This document shows, piece after piece, positions 18,789-27,402 of a stretch of 64,000 nt of DNA (the first letter of the stretch is position 1; each line of letters opens with the position of its first letter). This DNA is from Aurantimonas sp036549475 (GTDB taxonomy: Bacteria; Pseudomonadota; Alphaproteobacteria; Rhizobiales; Rhizobiaceae). The notes beneath the pieces are model-generated. The model searched no databases and had not been told where the DNA came from. It worked only from the letters and a program-made list of their open reading frames with translations. The position numbers and the translations under genes were made by a program. The stretch spans positions 39,380 to 103,379 of the forward strand of contig NZ_JAZHLI010000010.1 of NCBI RefSeq assembly GCF_036549475.1, given 5' to 3'.

Positions 18789-19667
18789 ATGCTCACCCTC
18801 CCCTATTTCGGTGTTCTCACCTATCCGCAGATCGATCCGATTTTCCTCGATCTCGGCCTGATCCAGCTACGCTGGTACGGCCTCTCCTATGTGGCCGGCA
18901 TTCTTTGCGGCTGGCTCTACGGACGGCATCTCGCAGGCAACACACGGCTCTGGCCGAACGGCGTTTCGCCGATTACCAAGCTGCAGATCGACGACTTCAT
19001 CCTCTACATCACCATCGGCATAGTCCTTGGCGGTCGGCTCGGCTCGGTGCTCTTCTATGATTTCGAGCGCTATGCCGCCGATCCGCTGGCGGTGCTCAAG
19101 GTGTGGGAAGGCGGGATGGCGTTCCATGGCGGCCTGATCGGCGTCGTCGTGGCGATTGCGGTGTTCTGCCGGGTCTACAAGGTGCCGCTCTTCAGCCTCG
19201 TCGACATTGTCGCAGCATCCGTGCCGTTCGGCCTGTTCTTTGGGCGGATCGCCAATTTCATCAATGGCGAATTATGGGGCGCCCCGTCCCTGGTGCCCTG
19301 GGCCATGGTCTTTCCCGATGCAGGCCCGATGCCCCGGCACCCGAGCCAGCTCTACGAAGCGCTTCTGGAAGGCGTGTTGCTTTTCATCGTCCTGCGGATT
19401 GCGACCCATCATTTCAAGATGCTTGGCCGTCCGCGCTTCGTCGGTGGCCTCTTCCTTGTTGGCTATGGCTGTTCGCGAATCTTCGTGGAGTTCTTCCGCA
19501 TGCCCGACGTCCAGCTCGGCTATCTGTATGGCGGCTGGCTCACGATGGGCATGCTCCTGTCGATGCCGATGCTGGTCGTCGGCATCTGGGCCATGGCGAC
19601 CGCCAAGCCCCGCGCATACGAGCCCGGACCGTTGGAGGACGACGAAGCGGGCACTGCCCGGCCGTGA
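18789..19667 (+). CDS. lgt: Prolipoprotein diacylglyceryl transferase
   Basis: Lgt moves diacylglycerol from phosphatidylglycerol onto the lipobox Cys of prolipoproteins in the inner membrane. The 292-residue protein has about seven membrane segments. Family hallmarks are seen as IQLRWYGLSYVAG, the catalytic-region GGMAFHGGLIG, and the Lgt signature GRIANFINGELWG with RHPSQLYEALLEG following. The start MLTLPYFGVLTYPQIDPI at 18789 is the usual one. The TGA overlaps the GTG of the next gene (GTGA), so the methyltransferase is translationally coupled. Confidence 0.95.
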   Translation: MLTLPYFGVLTYPQIDPIFLDLGLIQLRWYGLSYVAGILCGWLYGRHLAGNTRLWPNGVSPITKLQIDDFILYITIGIVLGGRLGSVLFYDFERYAADPLAVLKVWEGGMAFHGGLIGVVVAIAVFCRVYKVPLFSLVDIVAASVPFGLFFGRIANFINGELWGAPSLVPWAMVFPDAGPMPRHPSQLYEALLEGVLLFIVLRIATHHFKMLGRPRFVGGLFLVGYGCSRIFVEFFRMPDVQLGYLYGGWLTMGMLLSMPMLVVGIWAMATAKPRAYEPGPLEDDEAGTARP

Positions 19668-20806
19668 ACCCTCTCGCCCGCAAGATTGCCGAGCACGTGC
19701 AGGTCGAAGGCCCGCTCGGCCTCGACCGCTACTGGAACTTTGCCCTCTACGATCGCGAGCACGGCTATTATGCCCAGCGCGACCCGTTCGGCCGTAGCGG
19801 CGATTTCGTAACGGCCCCCGAGGTCAGCCAGATGTTCGGCGAGCTTCTCGGCGCCTGGGTCGCGTCCGCCTGGGTAGCGCTTGGCCGACCAGATGAATTC
19901 CTGCTGGTCGAATGCGGACCCGGTCGCGGCACAATGATGGCCGACATGTTGCGGACGCTGCGTTCGGTCGCGCCAGACTGCATGAAGGCCGCCGACGTCC
20001 GGCTGGTGGAGACCAGCGACCGGCTCACCGCCAAGCAGGCACTCACGCTGGGACGCTTCGACCTCCCCATCCGCCGGGTGCGCCGCATCGAGGAGTTGGA
20101 ACGCCGTCCTATGATCGTCATCGCTAACGAACTTTTTGATGCCGTGGCGATTCGGCAATATGTCTTCGACGGCAGCGAATGGCGCGAGCGTTGCGTTTCG
20201 GCGACCGATAGCGGACGCTTCGAATTCATCCTGTGCGAGCTGCGCCCACAGGTCGGGCAGGCCGCGAAAGCGATGGGACTGGTTGAACCAAAAGCTGGCG
20301 CCGTTTTGGAAATATCTCCGGCCCGCGAACGGATCGCCGCCACGCTCGCCGAGCGATTGGCGACAGATGGCGGGGCAGGTTTGTTCATCGACTATGGCCA
20401 TGCCCGAAGCGGCTATGGCGATACGCTGCAGGCGATGCATGGCCATGCCTTTGCCGACCCGCTCGACCGTCCAGGCGAGAGCGACATCACCAGCCATGTG
20501 GATTTCGACCGGATCGCCGCACCGTTTTACGCGGCCGGGCTTTTCGTCTCGCCGACCGTTACGCAGAGCGAATTCCTGCTTTCGCTCGGCCTCATCGAGA
20601 GGGCTGGCGCCCTGGGCGCCGATCAGGACGAGAGGACACGGGAAGATATTACCCGGGCCGTCCAGCGGCTGGCCGGAACCGCTCACAACGAGATGGGTCA
20701 GATTTTCAAAGTCTTATGCGCCGCCTCGCAGCCCATGGCGTTGCCGCCCTTCGGCCTGAACGAGGCAGATTTACCGGGCGCGGCGGTCGAGCGGACAGCG
20801 GATTGA
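19664..20806 (+). CDS. MidA/NDUFAF7-family SAM-dependent methyltransferase
   Basis: The 380-residue protein matches the MidA family (PF02636): YWNFALYDREHGYYAQRDPF, then GRSGDFVTAPEVSQMFGELL, the SAM site LLVECGPGRGTMMADMLRTL, PMIVIANELFDAVAIRQYV and LFIDYGHARSGYGDTLQAM. In mitochondria NDUFAF7 dimethylates an arginine of a complex I subunit during assembly; a similar role in this bacterium is inference. It starts with GTG overlapping the lgt stop, a conserved arrangement in rhizobia, and precedes pgeF by 33 bp. Confidence 0.9.
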   Translation: MNPLARKIAEHVQVEGPLGLDRYWNFALYDREHGYYAQRDPFGRSGDFVTAPEVSQMFGELLGAWVASAWVALGRPDEFLLVECGPGRGTMMADMLRTLRSVAPDCMKAADVRLVETSDRLTAKQALTLGRFDLPIRRVRRIEELERRPMIVIANELFDAVAIRQYVFDGSEWRERCVSATDSGRFEFILCELRPQVGQAAKAMGLVEPKAGAVLEISPARERIAATLAERLATDGGAGLFIDYGHARSGYGDTLQAMHGHAFADPLDRPGESDITSHVDFDRIAAPFYAAGLFVSPTVTQSEFLLSLGLIERAGALGADQDERTREDITRAVQRLAGTAHNEMGQIFKVLCAASQPMALPPFGLNEADLPGAAVERTAD

Positions 20807-20839
20807 CTTAACCCTGCCGCTCGACCACGATCCCGCGCC

Positions 20840-21646
20840 ATGTCCGAAATCCAAAGCCGATCCGCCTCGCCGCTGCCTGATTCCGCCGTCATCCGTTCGG
20901 ACAGGCTGGCGGGAACCGGCATCGCCCATGCATTCTTCACCCGAACCGGGGGTGTCTCGGAAGGGATTTATCGCGGCCTGAATGTCGGGGTCGGGTCAAA
21001 TGATCGGCCTGAACACGTCGCCGACAATCGCGAGCGTGCCGTCGCGACGCTGCAGTTGACAAGCAGCGATCTTGCGACGCCTTGGCAGGTGCATTCGGCC
21101 GACGCCGTAGCAGTCGACGCCCCCTTTTCCGGCGAACGTCCGCGCGCCGACGGCATCGTGACCAGTCGCCCTGGCCTTGCCATCGGCGTCGTGACAGCGG
21201 ACTGCGGGCCGGTACTCTTTGCCGATCCCGAAAACCGGGTCGTCGGCGCGGCTCATGCCGGCTGGCGCGGCGCGCTTGGCGGTGTGCTGGAGGCGACGAT
21301 AACCGCGATGGAAGGGCTCGGCGCCACGCGCAGTTCGATCCGCGCCGTGCTGGGGCCGACGATCACCCAGCCCAATTACGAAGTCGGCATCGAGATGGTC
21401 GCCGAGTTTCTCGACGCCGACCCCGAGCGCGAACGTTTTTTCCGGCCGGGTCGCGCTGCGGACAAGCGCCAGTTCGACCTGCCGGGATTCATTGTCTCCC
21501 AACTTGCAGCCAGCGAGGTCGACGCCAGCTTCATCGGCCGTTGCACCTATGGCGAACCGGACCGGTTCTTTTCCTTCCGGCGGACCACGCATCGCGGCGA
21601 GCCCGACTACGGTCGCCAGCTTTCTGCCATCGCCATCGCGGAGTAA
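20840..21646 (+). CDS. pgeF: Polyphenol oxidase/laccase-domain protein (PgeF/YfiH family)
   Basis: The 268-residue protein shows the family signature: HAFFTRTGGVSEGIYRGLNV, then WQVHSADAVAV, TADCGPVLFADPENRVVGAA, HAGWRGALGGVLEATI and LGPTITQPNYEVG. The His and Cys of the metal site (VHSAD, TADCGP, AAHAGWRG) are all there. E. coli PgeF removes misincorporated serine from peptidoglycan precursors; other members have been described as purine nucleoside phosphorylases, so substrate is by family only. The start at 20840 gives normal length. It is six bases from the next gene. Confidence 0.9.
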   Translation: MSEIQSRSASPLPDSAVIRSDRLAGTGIAHAFFTRTGGVSEGIYRGLNVGVGSNDRPEHVADNRERAVATLQLTSSDLATPWQVHSADAVAVDAPFSGERPRADGIVTSRPGLAIGVVTADCGPVLFADPENRVVGAAHAGWRGALGGVLEATITAMEGLGATRSSIRAVLGPTITQPNYEVGIEMVAEFLDADPERERFFRPGRAADKRQFDLPGFIVSQLAASEVDASFIGRCTYGEPDRFFSFRRTTHRGEPDYGRQLSAIAIAE

Positions 21647-21652
21647 CGTCTG

Positions 21653-22801
21653 ATGCTGCATTTTTCCCGCGACGAATTCGACGCGCGCCGCGACCGGCTG
21701 GTGCTGGAAATGGGCGAGCAAAAGCTCGACGCCATGATGCTGTTCGCCCAGGAGTCGATGTACTGGCTGACCGGCTACGACACGTTCGGCTTTTGCCACT
21801 TCCAGTGCCTGGTAGTGAAGGCCGATGGCGAGATGCGGCTTTTGACCCGTTCTGCCGACCTTCGTCAGGCACGCCATACCTCCACGCTGGAATCGATCAC
21901 CATCTGGCGTGACCGCGGCAATGCCGATCCGGTCATCGAATTGCGCGACATGCTCGACGACATGGATCTTCTCGGCGCCAGGATCGGCGTCGAATGGGCC
22001 ACCCACGGGTTGACCGCATCCTATGGCCATTTGGTGCAGGAACGGCTCGGCTCCTTCGCTTCACTGAAGGAAGCCTCGAGCCTCGTGCCACTGCTGCGGG
22101 CGGTGAAAAGCCCAGCGGAGATCGAAAAGGTGCGCGAGGCCGCGCGGCTTGGCGACGACGCGTTCGAAACGACCATTCCGCTGATCAAGGCCGGCGCCAG
22201 CGAAGCCGACATTCTGGCAGCCCTGCAGGGCGAAATCCTGCGCCAGGGCGGCGACTACCCGGCCAACCCGTTCGTCGTCGGCTCGGGCCGCGACGCATTA
22301 CTCTGCCGCTACAAATCGGGACGACGCAGTCTCGACGCCCAGGACCAGTTGACGTTGGAGTGGGCGGGCGTGAAGGCACAATACCACGCCGCCCTCATGA
22401 AGACGGTGATCGTGGGCCGCCCGACCGAGCGGCATCTGGAACTGCACGCGGCGGCCAGGGAGGCACTGGAAGCCGTCGAGGAGGCGATGGTGCCGGGCCA
22501 CAGCTTCGGCGATGTCTTCGACGCTCATGCGGCGGTCATGGAAGCCCACGAACTTGTGCGCCATCGCCTGAGCGCCTGTGGCTATTCTCTGGGCGCACGC
22601 TATGCGCCGTCCTGGATGGACACACCGATGTTCTTTTCAGGAAATCCGCACCCAATCGTGCCCGACATGACGCTGTTCGCGCACATGATCATCATGGATT
22701 CCGACAGCGATACCGCGATGACACTCGGCCGAACCTATCTGACGACCACTGGCGCTCCGGAGCCATTGTCGCGGCTCTCGCTCGATCTGACGACGGTCTG
22801 A
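21653..22801 (+). CDS. M24-fold protein lacking canonical metal ligands (DoeA/creatinase-like clade)
   Basis: The 382-residue protein has the two-domain M24 layout. The creatinase-type N-domain includes MMLFAQESMYWLTGYDTFGF; the pita-bread C-domain starts at LVPLLRAVKSPAEIEKVREA. The five metal ligands of aminopeptidase P-type enzymes are not kept. The first Asp is Glu in TLEWAG, the second is Ala in YHAALMKT, the His position reads ACGYSLG, the first Glu reads LFAHMII, and no Glu precedes TYLTTT. Metal-free relatives include creatinase and ectoine hydrolase. A hydrolase acting on a small N-substituted compound is plausible, but substrate is unknown. It is tightly linked to pgeF upstream. Confidence 0.75.
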   Translation: MLHFSRDEFDARRDRLVLEMGEQKLDAMMLFAQESMYWLTGYDTFGFCHFQCLVVKADGEMRLLTRSADLRQARHTSTLESITIWRDRGNADPVIELRDMLDDMDLLGARIGVEWATHGLTASYGHLVQERLGSFASLKEASSLVPLLRAVKSPAEIEKVREAARLGDDAFETTIPLIKAGASEADILAALQGEILRQGGDYPANPFVVGSGRDALLCRYKSGRRSLDAQDQLTLEWAGVKAQYHAALMKTVIVGRPTERHLELHAAAREALEAVEEAMVPGHSFGDVFDAHAAVMEAHELVRHRLSACGYSLGARYAPSWMDTPMFFSGNPHPIVPDMTLFAHMIIMDSDSDTAMTLGRTYLTTTGAPEPLSRLSLDLTTV

Positions 22802-22947
22802 TCGCACCGGCGCATTCCGGCTGTGCCAAAGTATGGGCCTGCCCGACGGCAGATCGAGGCATATCGACAGTCTTTTAACGTTATCTTGCGACTCCCGGTC
22901 CACGTTCCCATCGAACGCTTGGCCGTCATACGCAAGGAACGAGCTCC

Positions 22948-23754
22948 GTGGAATTCAATCCCCGCCGCAGCGTACCGATGATCGCCCTGACGCTCGGGAT
23001 GGCGAGCCTCGGGGGTGGCCTGTCCGGATGCACCGAGGCTTCAATGGATTTCGGGCCCGATGGCCCCGTGCCGAGCGTCGGCATCGGGTCGCCGGGCACC
23101 GGATCGATGAGCGCGGCCGCACCGACCCGGCAGTTCGCCTCCGCAATGCCGCCACCGGTCGCCAGCAGCACGATGGGCTATCCGCCGCCCGCCATGTCGC
23201 AACAGCAGCAGTTCCCGCCCCAGCAAGCCTATCCGCCGGTGCAGCAGCAGCCGGTCACGTCGGCACCGATCGCGCCCGTCCAGCAGTCGGGCGGGACGCC
23301 CGCCCCTCAATTGCCTTCCCCTCCCGTGTCCACTGCCGCCGCTCCGGCGACGCTTGCGGCGGCGCCTGCGCCCGCCATGGCAGGCCAAAGCGTCGGTGAG
23401 GTGCAGTTCCTGCCGTTGGTGGGCGCACCCGAGGAGAAGGCCGTCCTTCTGGCCCGCGCTCTTTCCGAGAGCGCGGCTGCCAAGGGCGTTTCGATTCGCC
23501 CGGCCGCCGAAGCCCCGTCCAATGTGCGTCTGAAGGGCTACTTCTCCGCATTCAATGACGGCACCTCCACGACGCTCGTTTATGTATGGGACGTCCTCGA
23601 TGCCAACGACCAGCGTGTTCGTCGCATCCAGGGACAGGAAAGCGTCCCGGGCGCAGCCGCTGATCCGTGGTCGGCCATTGATCTGCCGACACTGGCTGCC
23701 GTCGCCGATCGCACCCTCCAGGAGGCCGCGCAGATCGACTTGGACGCCGGCTGA
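22948..23754 (+). CDS. Putative lipoprotein with Pro/Gln-rich linker
   Basis: The 268-residue product starts with GTG (AAGGAAC eight bases upstream). It has a long lipoprotein signal ending in LSGC at about residues 25-28. Residues 60-140 form a low-complexity linker (QQQQFPPQQAYPPVQQQPV). A globular domain of about 120 residues follows, including FLPLVGAPEEKAVLLARALS, RLKGYFSAFNDG, VYVWDVLDANDQRVRRI and the end LAAVADRTLQEAAQIDL. The gene sits upstream of prs, as in other rhizobia. It is probably an outer-membrane or periplasmic lipoprotein; I cannot give a function. Confidence 0.75.
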   Translation: MEFNPRRSVPMIALTLGMASLGGGLSGCTEASMDFGPDGPVPSVGIGSPGTGSMSAAAPTRQFASAMPPPVASSTMGYPPPAMSQQQQFPPQQAYPPVQQQPVTSAPIAPVQQSGGTPAPQLPSPPVSTAAAPATLAAAPAPAMAGQSVGEVQFLPLVGAPEEKAVLLARALSESAAAKGVSIRPAAEAPSNVRLKGYFSAFNDGTSTTLVYVWDVLDANDQRVRRIQGQESVPGAAADPWSAIDLPTLAAVADRTLQEAAQIDLDAG

Positions 23755-23910
23755 CCTCCTCGCATCGGCGCTGCGTTTCTTCCCGCATTGCGAAATACGG
23801 CGGGTTGAAGTTTCGCGCGATGTTGATATGAGCCCGTGCATCGACGGGATGACCAACCGAAGCGGCACTGCCACGCCGTCTCGACCGTACCCGCTATCGG
23901 AAAGAACGCG

Positions 23911-24843
23911 ATGAAACTCTTCAGCGGCAACTCCAACCGCGTCCTGGCACAATCCATCGGACGTTATCTGGAATTGCCACTCGGGGAGGCCATGGTGCGG
24001 CGCTTCGCCGACCAGGAAGTCTTCGTGGAGATCAAGGAGAACGTCCGCGGCGAGGACGTCTTCATCGTCCAGTCGACCTCCTATCCGGCCAACGATCATC
24101 TGATGGAATTGCTCATCATGATCGATGCCATGCGCAGGGCTTCGGCCAGGCGCATCACCGCCGTCCTGCCCTATTTCGGCTATGCCCGACAGGACCGCAA
24201 GGCCGGTGGACGCACTCCGATCTCGGCCAAGCTCGTTGCCAATCTGATCACCGAGGCGGGCGCCGACCGCGTGATGACGCTCGACCTGCATGCCGGGCAG
24301 ATCCAGGGTTTCTTCGACATCCCGACCGACAACCTCTTTGCCGTCCCTCTGATCGCGCGCGATGTGAAAGGGCATCAGGATCTGTCGAACCTGATGGTCA
24401 TCTCGCCCGATGTCGGCGGCGTCGTCCGTGCCCGCGCCCTTGCCAAGCGGCTCGATGCGCCGTTGGCCATCGTCGACAAGCGCCGGGATCGCCCCGGCGA
24501 GTCGGAGGTGATGAACATCATCGGCGACGTGACCGGCCGCAACTGCATCCTGATCGACGACATCATCGATTCCGGCGGAACACTCTGCAATGCGGCGGAC
24601 GCCCTGGTGCAGGCAGGCGCAAACAGTGCCTCTGCCTATATCACCCACGGCGTGCTCTCTGGCGGCGCGGTCTCGCGCATCACCGCTTCCAGCCTGAAGG
24701 AATTGGTGATCACGGATTCGATCCAGCCGACCAAGCCGATCAGCGATGCTCCGAATATCCGCGTCGTGACGACCGCCAACCTGCTCGGCGAGGCCATCGC
24801 TCGCACAGCGTCCGAGGAGTCGGTTTCGAGCCTGTTCGACTGA
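23911..24843 (+). CDS. prs: Ribose-phosphate pyrophosphokinase (PRPP synthetase)
   Basis: Prs makes PRPP from ribose 5-phosphate and ATP, feeding purine, pyrimidine, NAD, His and Trp synthesis (trpE lies in the same window). The 310-residue protein has FADQEVFVEIKENVRGEDVF, the ATP-binding region VLPYFGYARQDRKAGGRTPI, the signature DLHAGQIQGFFDIPTDNL, the flexible-loop lysine DKRRDRPGESE, and the PRPP-binding ILIDDIIDSGGTL. The start MKLFSGNSN at 23911 is the family start. Length and motifs are canonical class I. Confidence 0.96.
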   Translation: MKLFSGNSNRVLAQSIGRYLELPLGEAMVRRFADQEVFVEIKENVRGEDVFIVQSTSYPANDHLMELLIMIDAMRRASARRITAVLPYFGYARQDRKAGGRTPISAKLVANLITEAGADRVMTLDLHAGQIQGFFDIPTDNLFAVPLIARDVKGHQDLSNLMVISPDVGGVVRARALAKRLDAPLAIVDKRRDRPGESEVMNIIGDVTGRNCILIDDIIDSGGTLCNAADALVQAGANSASAYITHGVLSGGAVSRITASSLKELVITDSIQPTKPISDAPNIRVVTTANLLGEAIARTASEESVSSLFD

Positions 24844-24969
24844 GGCTGCCCGGCGCGGATCGATCCGCGTCCCTTGCTCCCTTTGCCGCATTGGATCGAT
24901 GCGCTGGCGACAGACCCCCGATCGCGCTAGAATGGCCCCTCGGCCAGACTGGGCTCCGGACAAGCCGCC

Positions 24970-25518
24970 ATGTTCGCGCGATTGGGAAAGTTCGGGTTTC
25001 GGGGACTTGTGGCGACGCTCGTCGCTCTCGTTGCCATCCTTTTTGTGATCGGCCTGCTTACCCGGGAAACCGAAGCCGACCGGCCTTACCTGCGGATTGC
25101 CGGGACCGGTTTCATCCTGAATTACCGCGAAGCTGAAGCCTTTTATGGGTTTACTGCATTCGTACAGCGCCCGGTGAAGAGCTATTCCCGAATAGAGGCA
25201 CTATTCGAGAACCCAGCCGGTGGCCCGCCGATCCATGTGAGCGAGACGCTGACGGCGCGCACGACGCGTTACGGCCTGCGCACGCCGCCGCTTCGCGGCA
25301 TCGTCAAGGACAAGCCCTACCGCATAGACGTGCGTCTGGTTCAGAACGGCGACGGAGCGGTACTGTTCGAGGACAGCTTCACGGTGGCTTCGCAGATGTC
25401 GGATGCGGTGTTGCCTCCGGCGCCCCTTACCGTCGGCCCGGGCTATGCCCGCAATCCCGAGCTGCCGCAGGGGTGGAAGGCGTCGATCGAGGACGGGCCC
25501 GACACGCCCCGACCGTAA
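24970..25518 (+). CDS. Conserved membrane-anchored hypothetical protein
   Basis: The 182-residue product has one N-terminal membrane helix (about residues 10-31, GLVATLVALVAILFVIGLL) and a periplasmic domain rich in beta-strand pattern (YLRIAGTGFILNYREAEAFY, then RPVKSYSRIEALFENPAGGP, PYRIDVRLVQNGDGAVLFED). The tail is Pro-rich. It lies between prs and rplY with its own start at 24970. I do not recognise a named family; a periplasmic domain tethered to the inner membrane is what the sequence shows. Confidence 0.7.
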   Translation: MFARLGKFGFRGLVATLVALVAILFVIGLLTRETEADRPYLRIAGTGFILNYREAEAFYGFTAFVQRPVKSYSRIEALFENPAGGPPIHVSETLTARTTRYGLRTPPLRGIVKDKPYRIDVRLVQNGDGAVLFEDSFTVASQMSDAVLPPAPLTVGPGYARNPELPQGWKASIEDGPDTPRP

Positions 25519-25582
25519 GGTCACTCGTCCCCGTTTGGAAAAGCCCGGCGACATGCAACCGCTATTAGGAAGACCGTCGATC

Positions 25583-25610
25583 TTGTCCCTTGGCGCGCCT
25601 TGGGTTATAG
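25583..25610 (+). promoter_or_regulatory. Candidate promoter for rplY
   Basis: TTGTCC (25583-25588) and TTATAG (25605-25610) are 16 bp apart, about 125 bp upstream of the rplY start. The spacing and hexamers fit a sigma-70 promoter and imply a leader of roughly 120 nt containing short hairpins. Confidence 0.45.
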
Positions 25611-25734
25611 GCACGGCGTCCGCGCAGACACCCTTGGAGGCAGCGCGGAGTTGGGCGGTCCTTCGCAGGTCCGCTTTTCGTCGTTTCAGGCACGCTGTCT
25701 GACCGACCACCTCACAGCACAAAGGACAATTGCC

Positions 25735-26394
25735 ATGAGCGAGACCTTTACGGTCAAGGCCGAGGCGCGCGAGAAGGTCGGCAAGGGGGCCGCCAGACAT
25801 CTTCGCCGCAGCGGTATGATCCCCGCAGTCATCTACGGCGACAAGCAGGACCCGCTGCCGATCGCCATCCCCTACAAGGAAACCTTCCTGGCGCTTCACG
25901 CCGGCGGTTTCATGACCCACGTTGCGACCATCGAGGTCAACGGCCAGAAGATCCAGGTCCTGCCGAAGGACTATCAGTTGGAGCCGGTCCGCGACTTCCT
26001 GATGCATGTCGACTTCCTGCGCGTTTCCGAAAAAACCCGCGTGACGGTCAACATCCCGGTGCATTTCGAGAACGAGGAAGCATCCCCGGGTCTCAAGCGC
26101 GGCGGTGTCATCAACATCGTCCGCCACGAGGTCGAGGTCCATGCCCCGGCCAGCGAGATCCCGGAGAACTTCACGCTCGACCTGACCGGTCTGGACATCG
26201 GCGACTCGATCCATGCATCGGCGCTTACACTGCCGAAGAACGTCGAAGTGACGATCACCGACCGCGACTTCACGATCGCGACGATCGCAGCCCCCGCGGC
26301 GCTGCGCTCCGAGGACGACGAAGCAGCCGAGGCCGAGGCTGATGAGGTCGAGGCCACCGAGGTCAACGAAGACGAGTCCGACGAGGACAAGTAA
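25735..26394 (+). CDS. rplY: 50S ribosomal protein L25/general stress protein Ctc
   Basis: The 219-residue protein is the long (Ctc-type) L25 with an N-terminal 5S rRNA-binding domain (EAREKVGKGAARHLRRSGMI, then PAVIYGDKQDPLPI, QVLPKDYQLEPVRDFLMHVD) and a C-terminal TL5 beta domain (VTVNIPVHFENEEASPGLKR, GGVINIVRHEVEV). The tail is strongly acidic (EDDEAAEAEADEVEATEVNE). AAAGGA lies upstream of the ATG. It binds 5S rRNA in the large subunit. The neighbour pth, 44 bp downstream, acts in peptidyl-tRNA recycling and is usually cotranscribed. Confidence 0.95.
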   Translation: MSETFTVKAEAREKVGKGAARHLRRSGMIPAVIYGDKQDPLPIAIPYKETFLALHAGGFMTHVATIEVNGQKIQVLPKDYQLEPVRDFLMHVDFLRVSEKTRVTVNIPVHFENEEASPGLKRGGVINIVRHEVEVHAPASEIPENFTLDLTGLDIGDSIHASALTLPKNVEVTITDRDFTIATIAAPAALRSEDDEAAEAEADEVEATEVNEDESDEDK

Positions 26395-26438
26395 GTCCCG
26401 GACTCGGCTGAACGCCAAACGACTGAAGGAGCCGGGTG

Positions 26439-27170
26439 ATGTTGCTAATCGCAGGATTGGGCAATCCCGGCTCCCGCTATGCCGGCAATCGCCACAATAT
26501 CGGGTTCATGGCGCTCGACGAGATCGTGCGCGACCCCGCCTTCTCCCCCTGGTCGAAAAAGTTTTCGGCAGACATCTCCGAGGGCCAGATCGGCGGCGAG
26601 AAAGTCGTGCTGCTCAAACCCCAGACCTTCATGAACGAGTCCGGCCGGTCGGTCGGTGACGCCGCGCGCTTCTTCAAGCTGGAGCCCTCGCAGATCGTCG
26701 TCATCCACGACGAGTTGGACCTGCCGCCCGGCAAGTTGCGGGTGAAGACCGGCGGCGGCAATGGCGGCCATAACGGCCTGAGATCCATCGACGCCCATCT
26801 TGGCACCAAGGACTACCGGCGCGTGCGCATGGGCATCGGCCATCCTGGCAACAAGGACGCCGTCTCGCCCTATGTGCTCAGCGACTTCGCCAAGGTCGAT
26901 CGCGAATGGCTTGAGCCGTTTATCGAGGCGGTCGCGCATCATGTCGACAGTCTCGCCAAGGGCGAGGATGCGATGTTCATGAACAAGGTGAGCCTGGCCA
27001 CCGGATCGAACGAACCATCTGGCGCCAAGGGCTCCGCGGCCACCGGTGCGGCAGGCACAGCCAAGGCACGCAGTCACATTCGCCAGGCGCGTGGTGCCCC
27101 ACCGCAGGTCAAGGTTCCGGAAAAGGGACCGATGGCGGACATGCTGAAGCGGCTTTTCGGCAAAGACTGA
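26439..27170 (+). CDS. pth: Peptidyl-tRNA hydrolase
   Basis: Pth cleaves the ester bond of peptidyl-tRNAs dropped from ribosomes. The 243-residue enzyme shows LIAGLGNPGSRYAGNRHNIG with catalytic His in NRHNIGF, then LLKPQTFMNESGRSV, VIHDELDLPPGKLRVKTGGG and GGHNGLRSI. The C-terminus carries an extra 50-residue Ala/Gly/Lys-rich tail (GAKGSAATGAAGTA, RSHIRQARGAP) common in rhizobia. ATG at 26439 is chosen because GGAG is seven bases upstream; an in-frame GTG at 26436 is equally possible. Confidence 0.95.
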   Translation: MLLIAGLGNPGSRYAGNRHNIGFMALDEIVRDPAFSPWSKKFSADISEGQIGGEKVVLLKPQTFMNESGRSVGDAARFFKLEPSQIVVIHDELDLPPGKLRVKTGGGNGGHNGLRSIDAHLGTKDYRRVRMGIGHPGNKDAVSPYVLSDFAKVDREWLEPFIEAVAHHVDSLAKGEDAMFMNKVSLATGSNEPSGAKGSAATGAAGTAKARSHIRQARGAPPQVKVPEKGPMADMLKRLFGKD

Positions 27171-27182
27171 GCCTTGCTCTCC

Positions 27183-27205
27183 TGCATGGGTGCATGGGTG
27201 CATGG
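27183..27205. repeat. Short tandem repeat (TGCATGGG, about 2.9 copies)
   Basis: Three copies of an 8-bp unit (TGCATGGG, TGCATGGG, TGCATGG) lie just after the pth stop in the pth-ychF spacer. It is a small slippage-type repeat with no evident role. Confidence 0.6.
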
Positions 27206-27402
27206 TAAGGCTGTTTCGGTCGAGCTGCCAGCCGCGCCCGAAAGTAGCCATGCCATCTTGGAGCCGCTCGGGCGTCCCATTTGCCGCCGGTACCGGACAC
27301 TCCGAACCCCTCGCAGTTGACCCTCCGCCGCGAAGCCGGCAAACAGCGGCCAAGATCGACGCGGCATGCGTCGGACACGACAATCTTCGAAGGACCAACC
27401 CC

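Noticed and set aside
23041..24963. 640-codon minus-strand frame opposite prs and the lipoprotein gene
   Set aside because: It lies fully antisense to two well-supported genes and has no family resemblance or ribosome-binding site.
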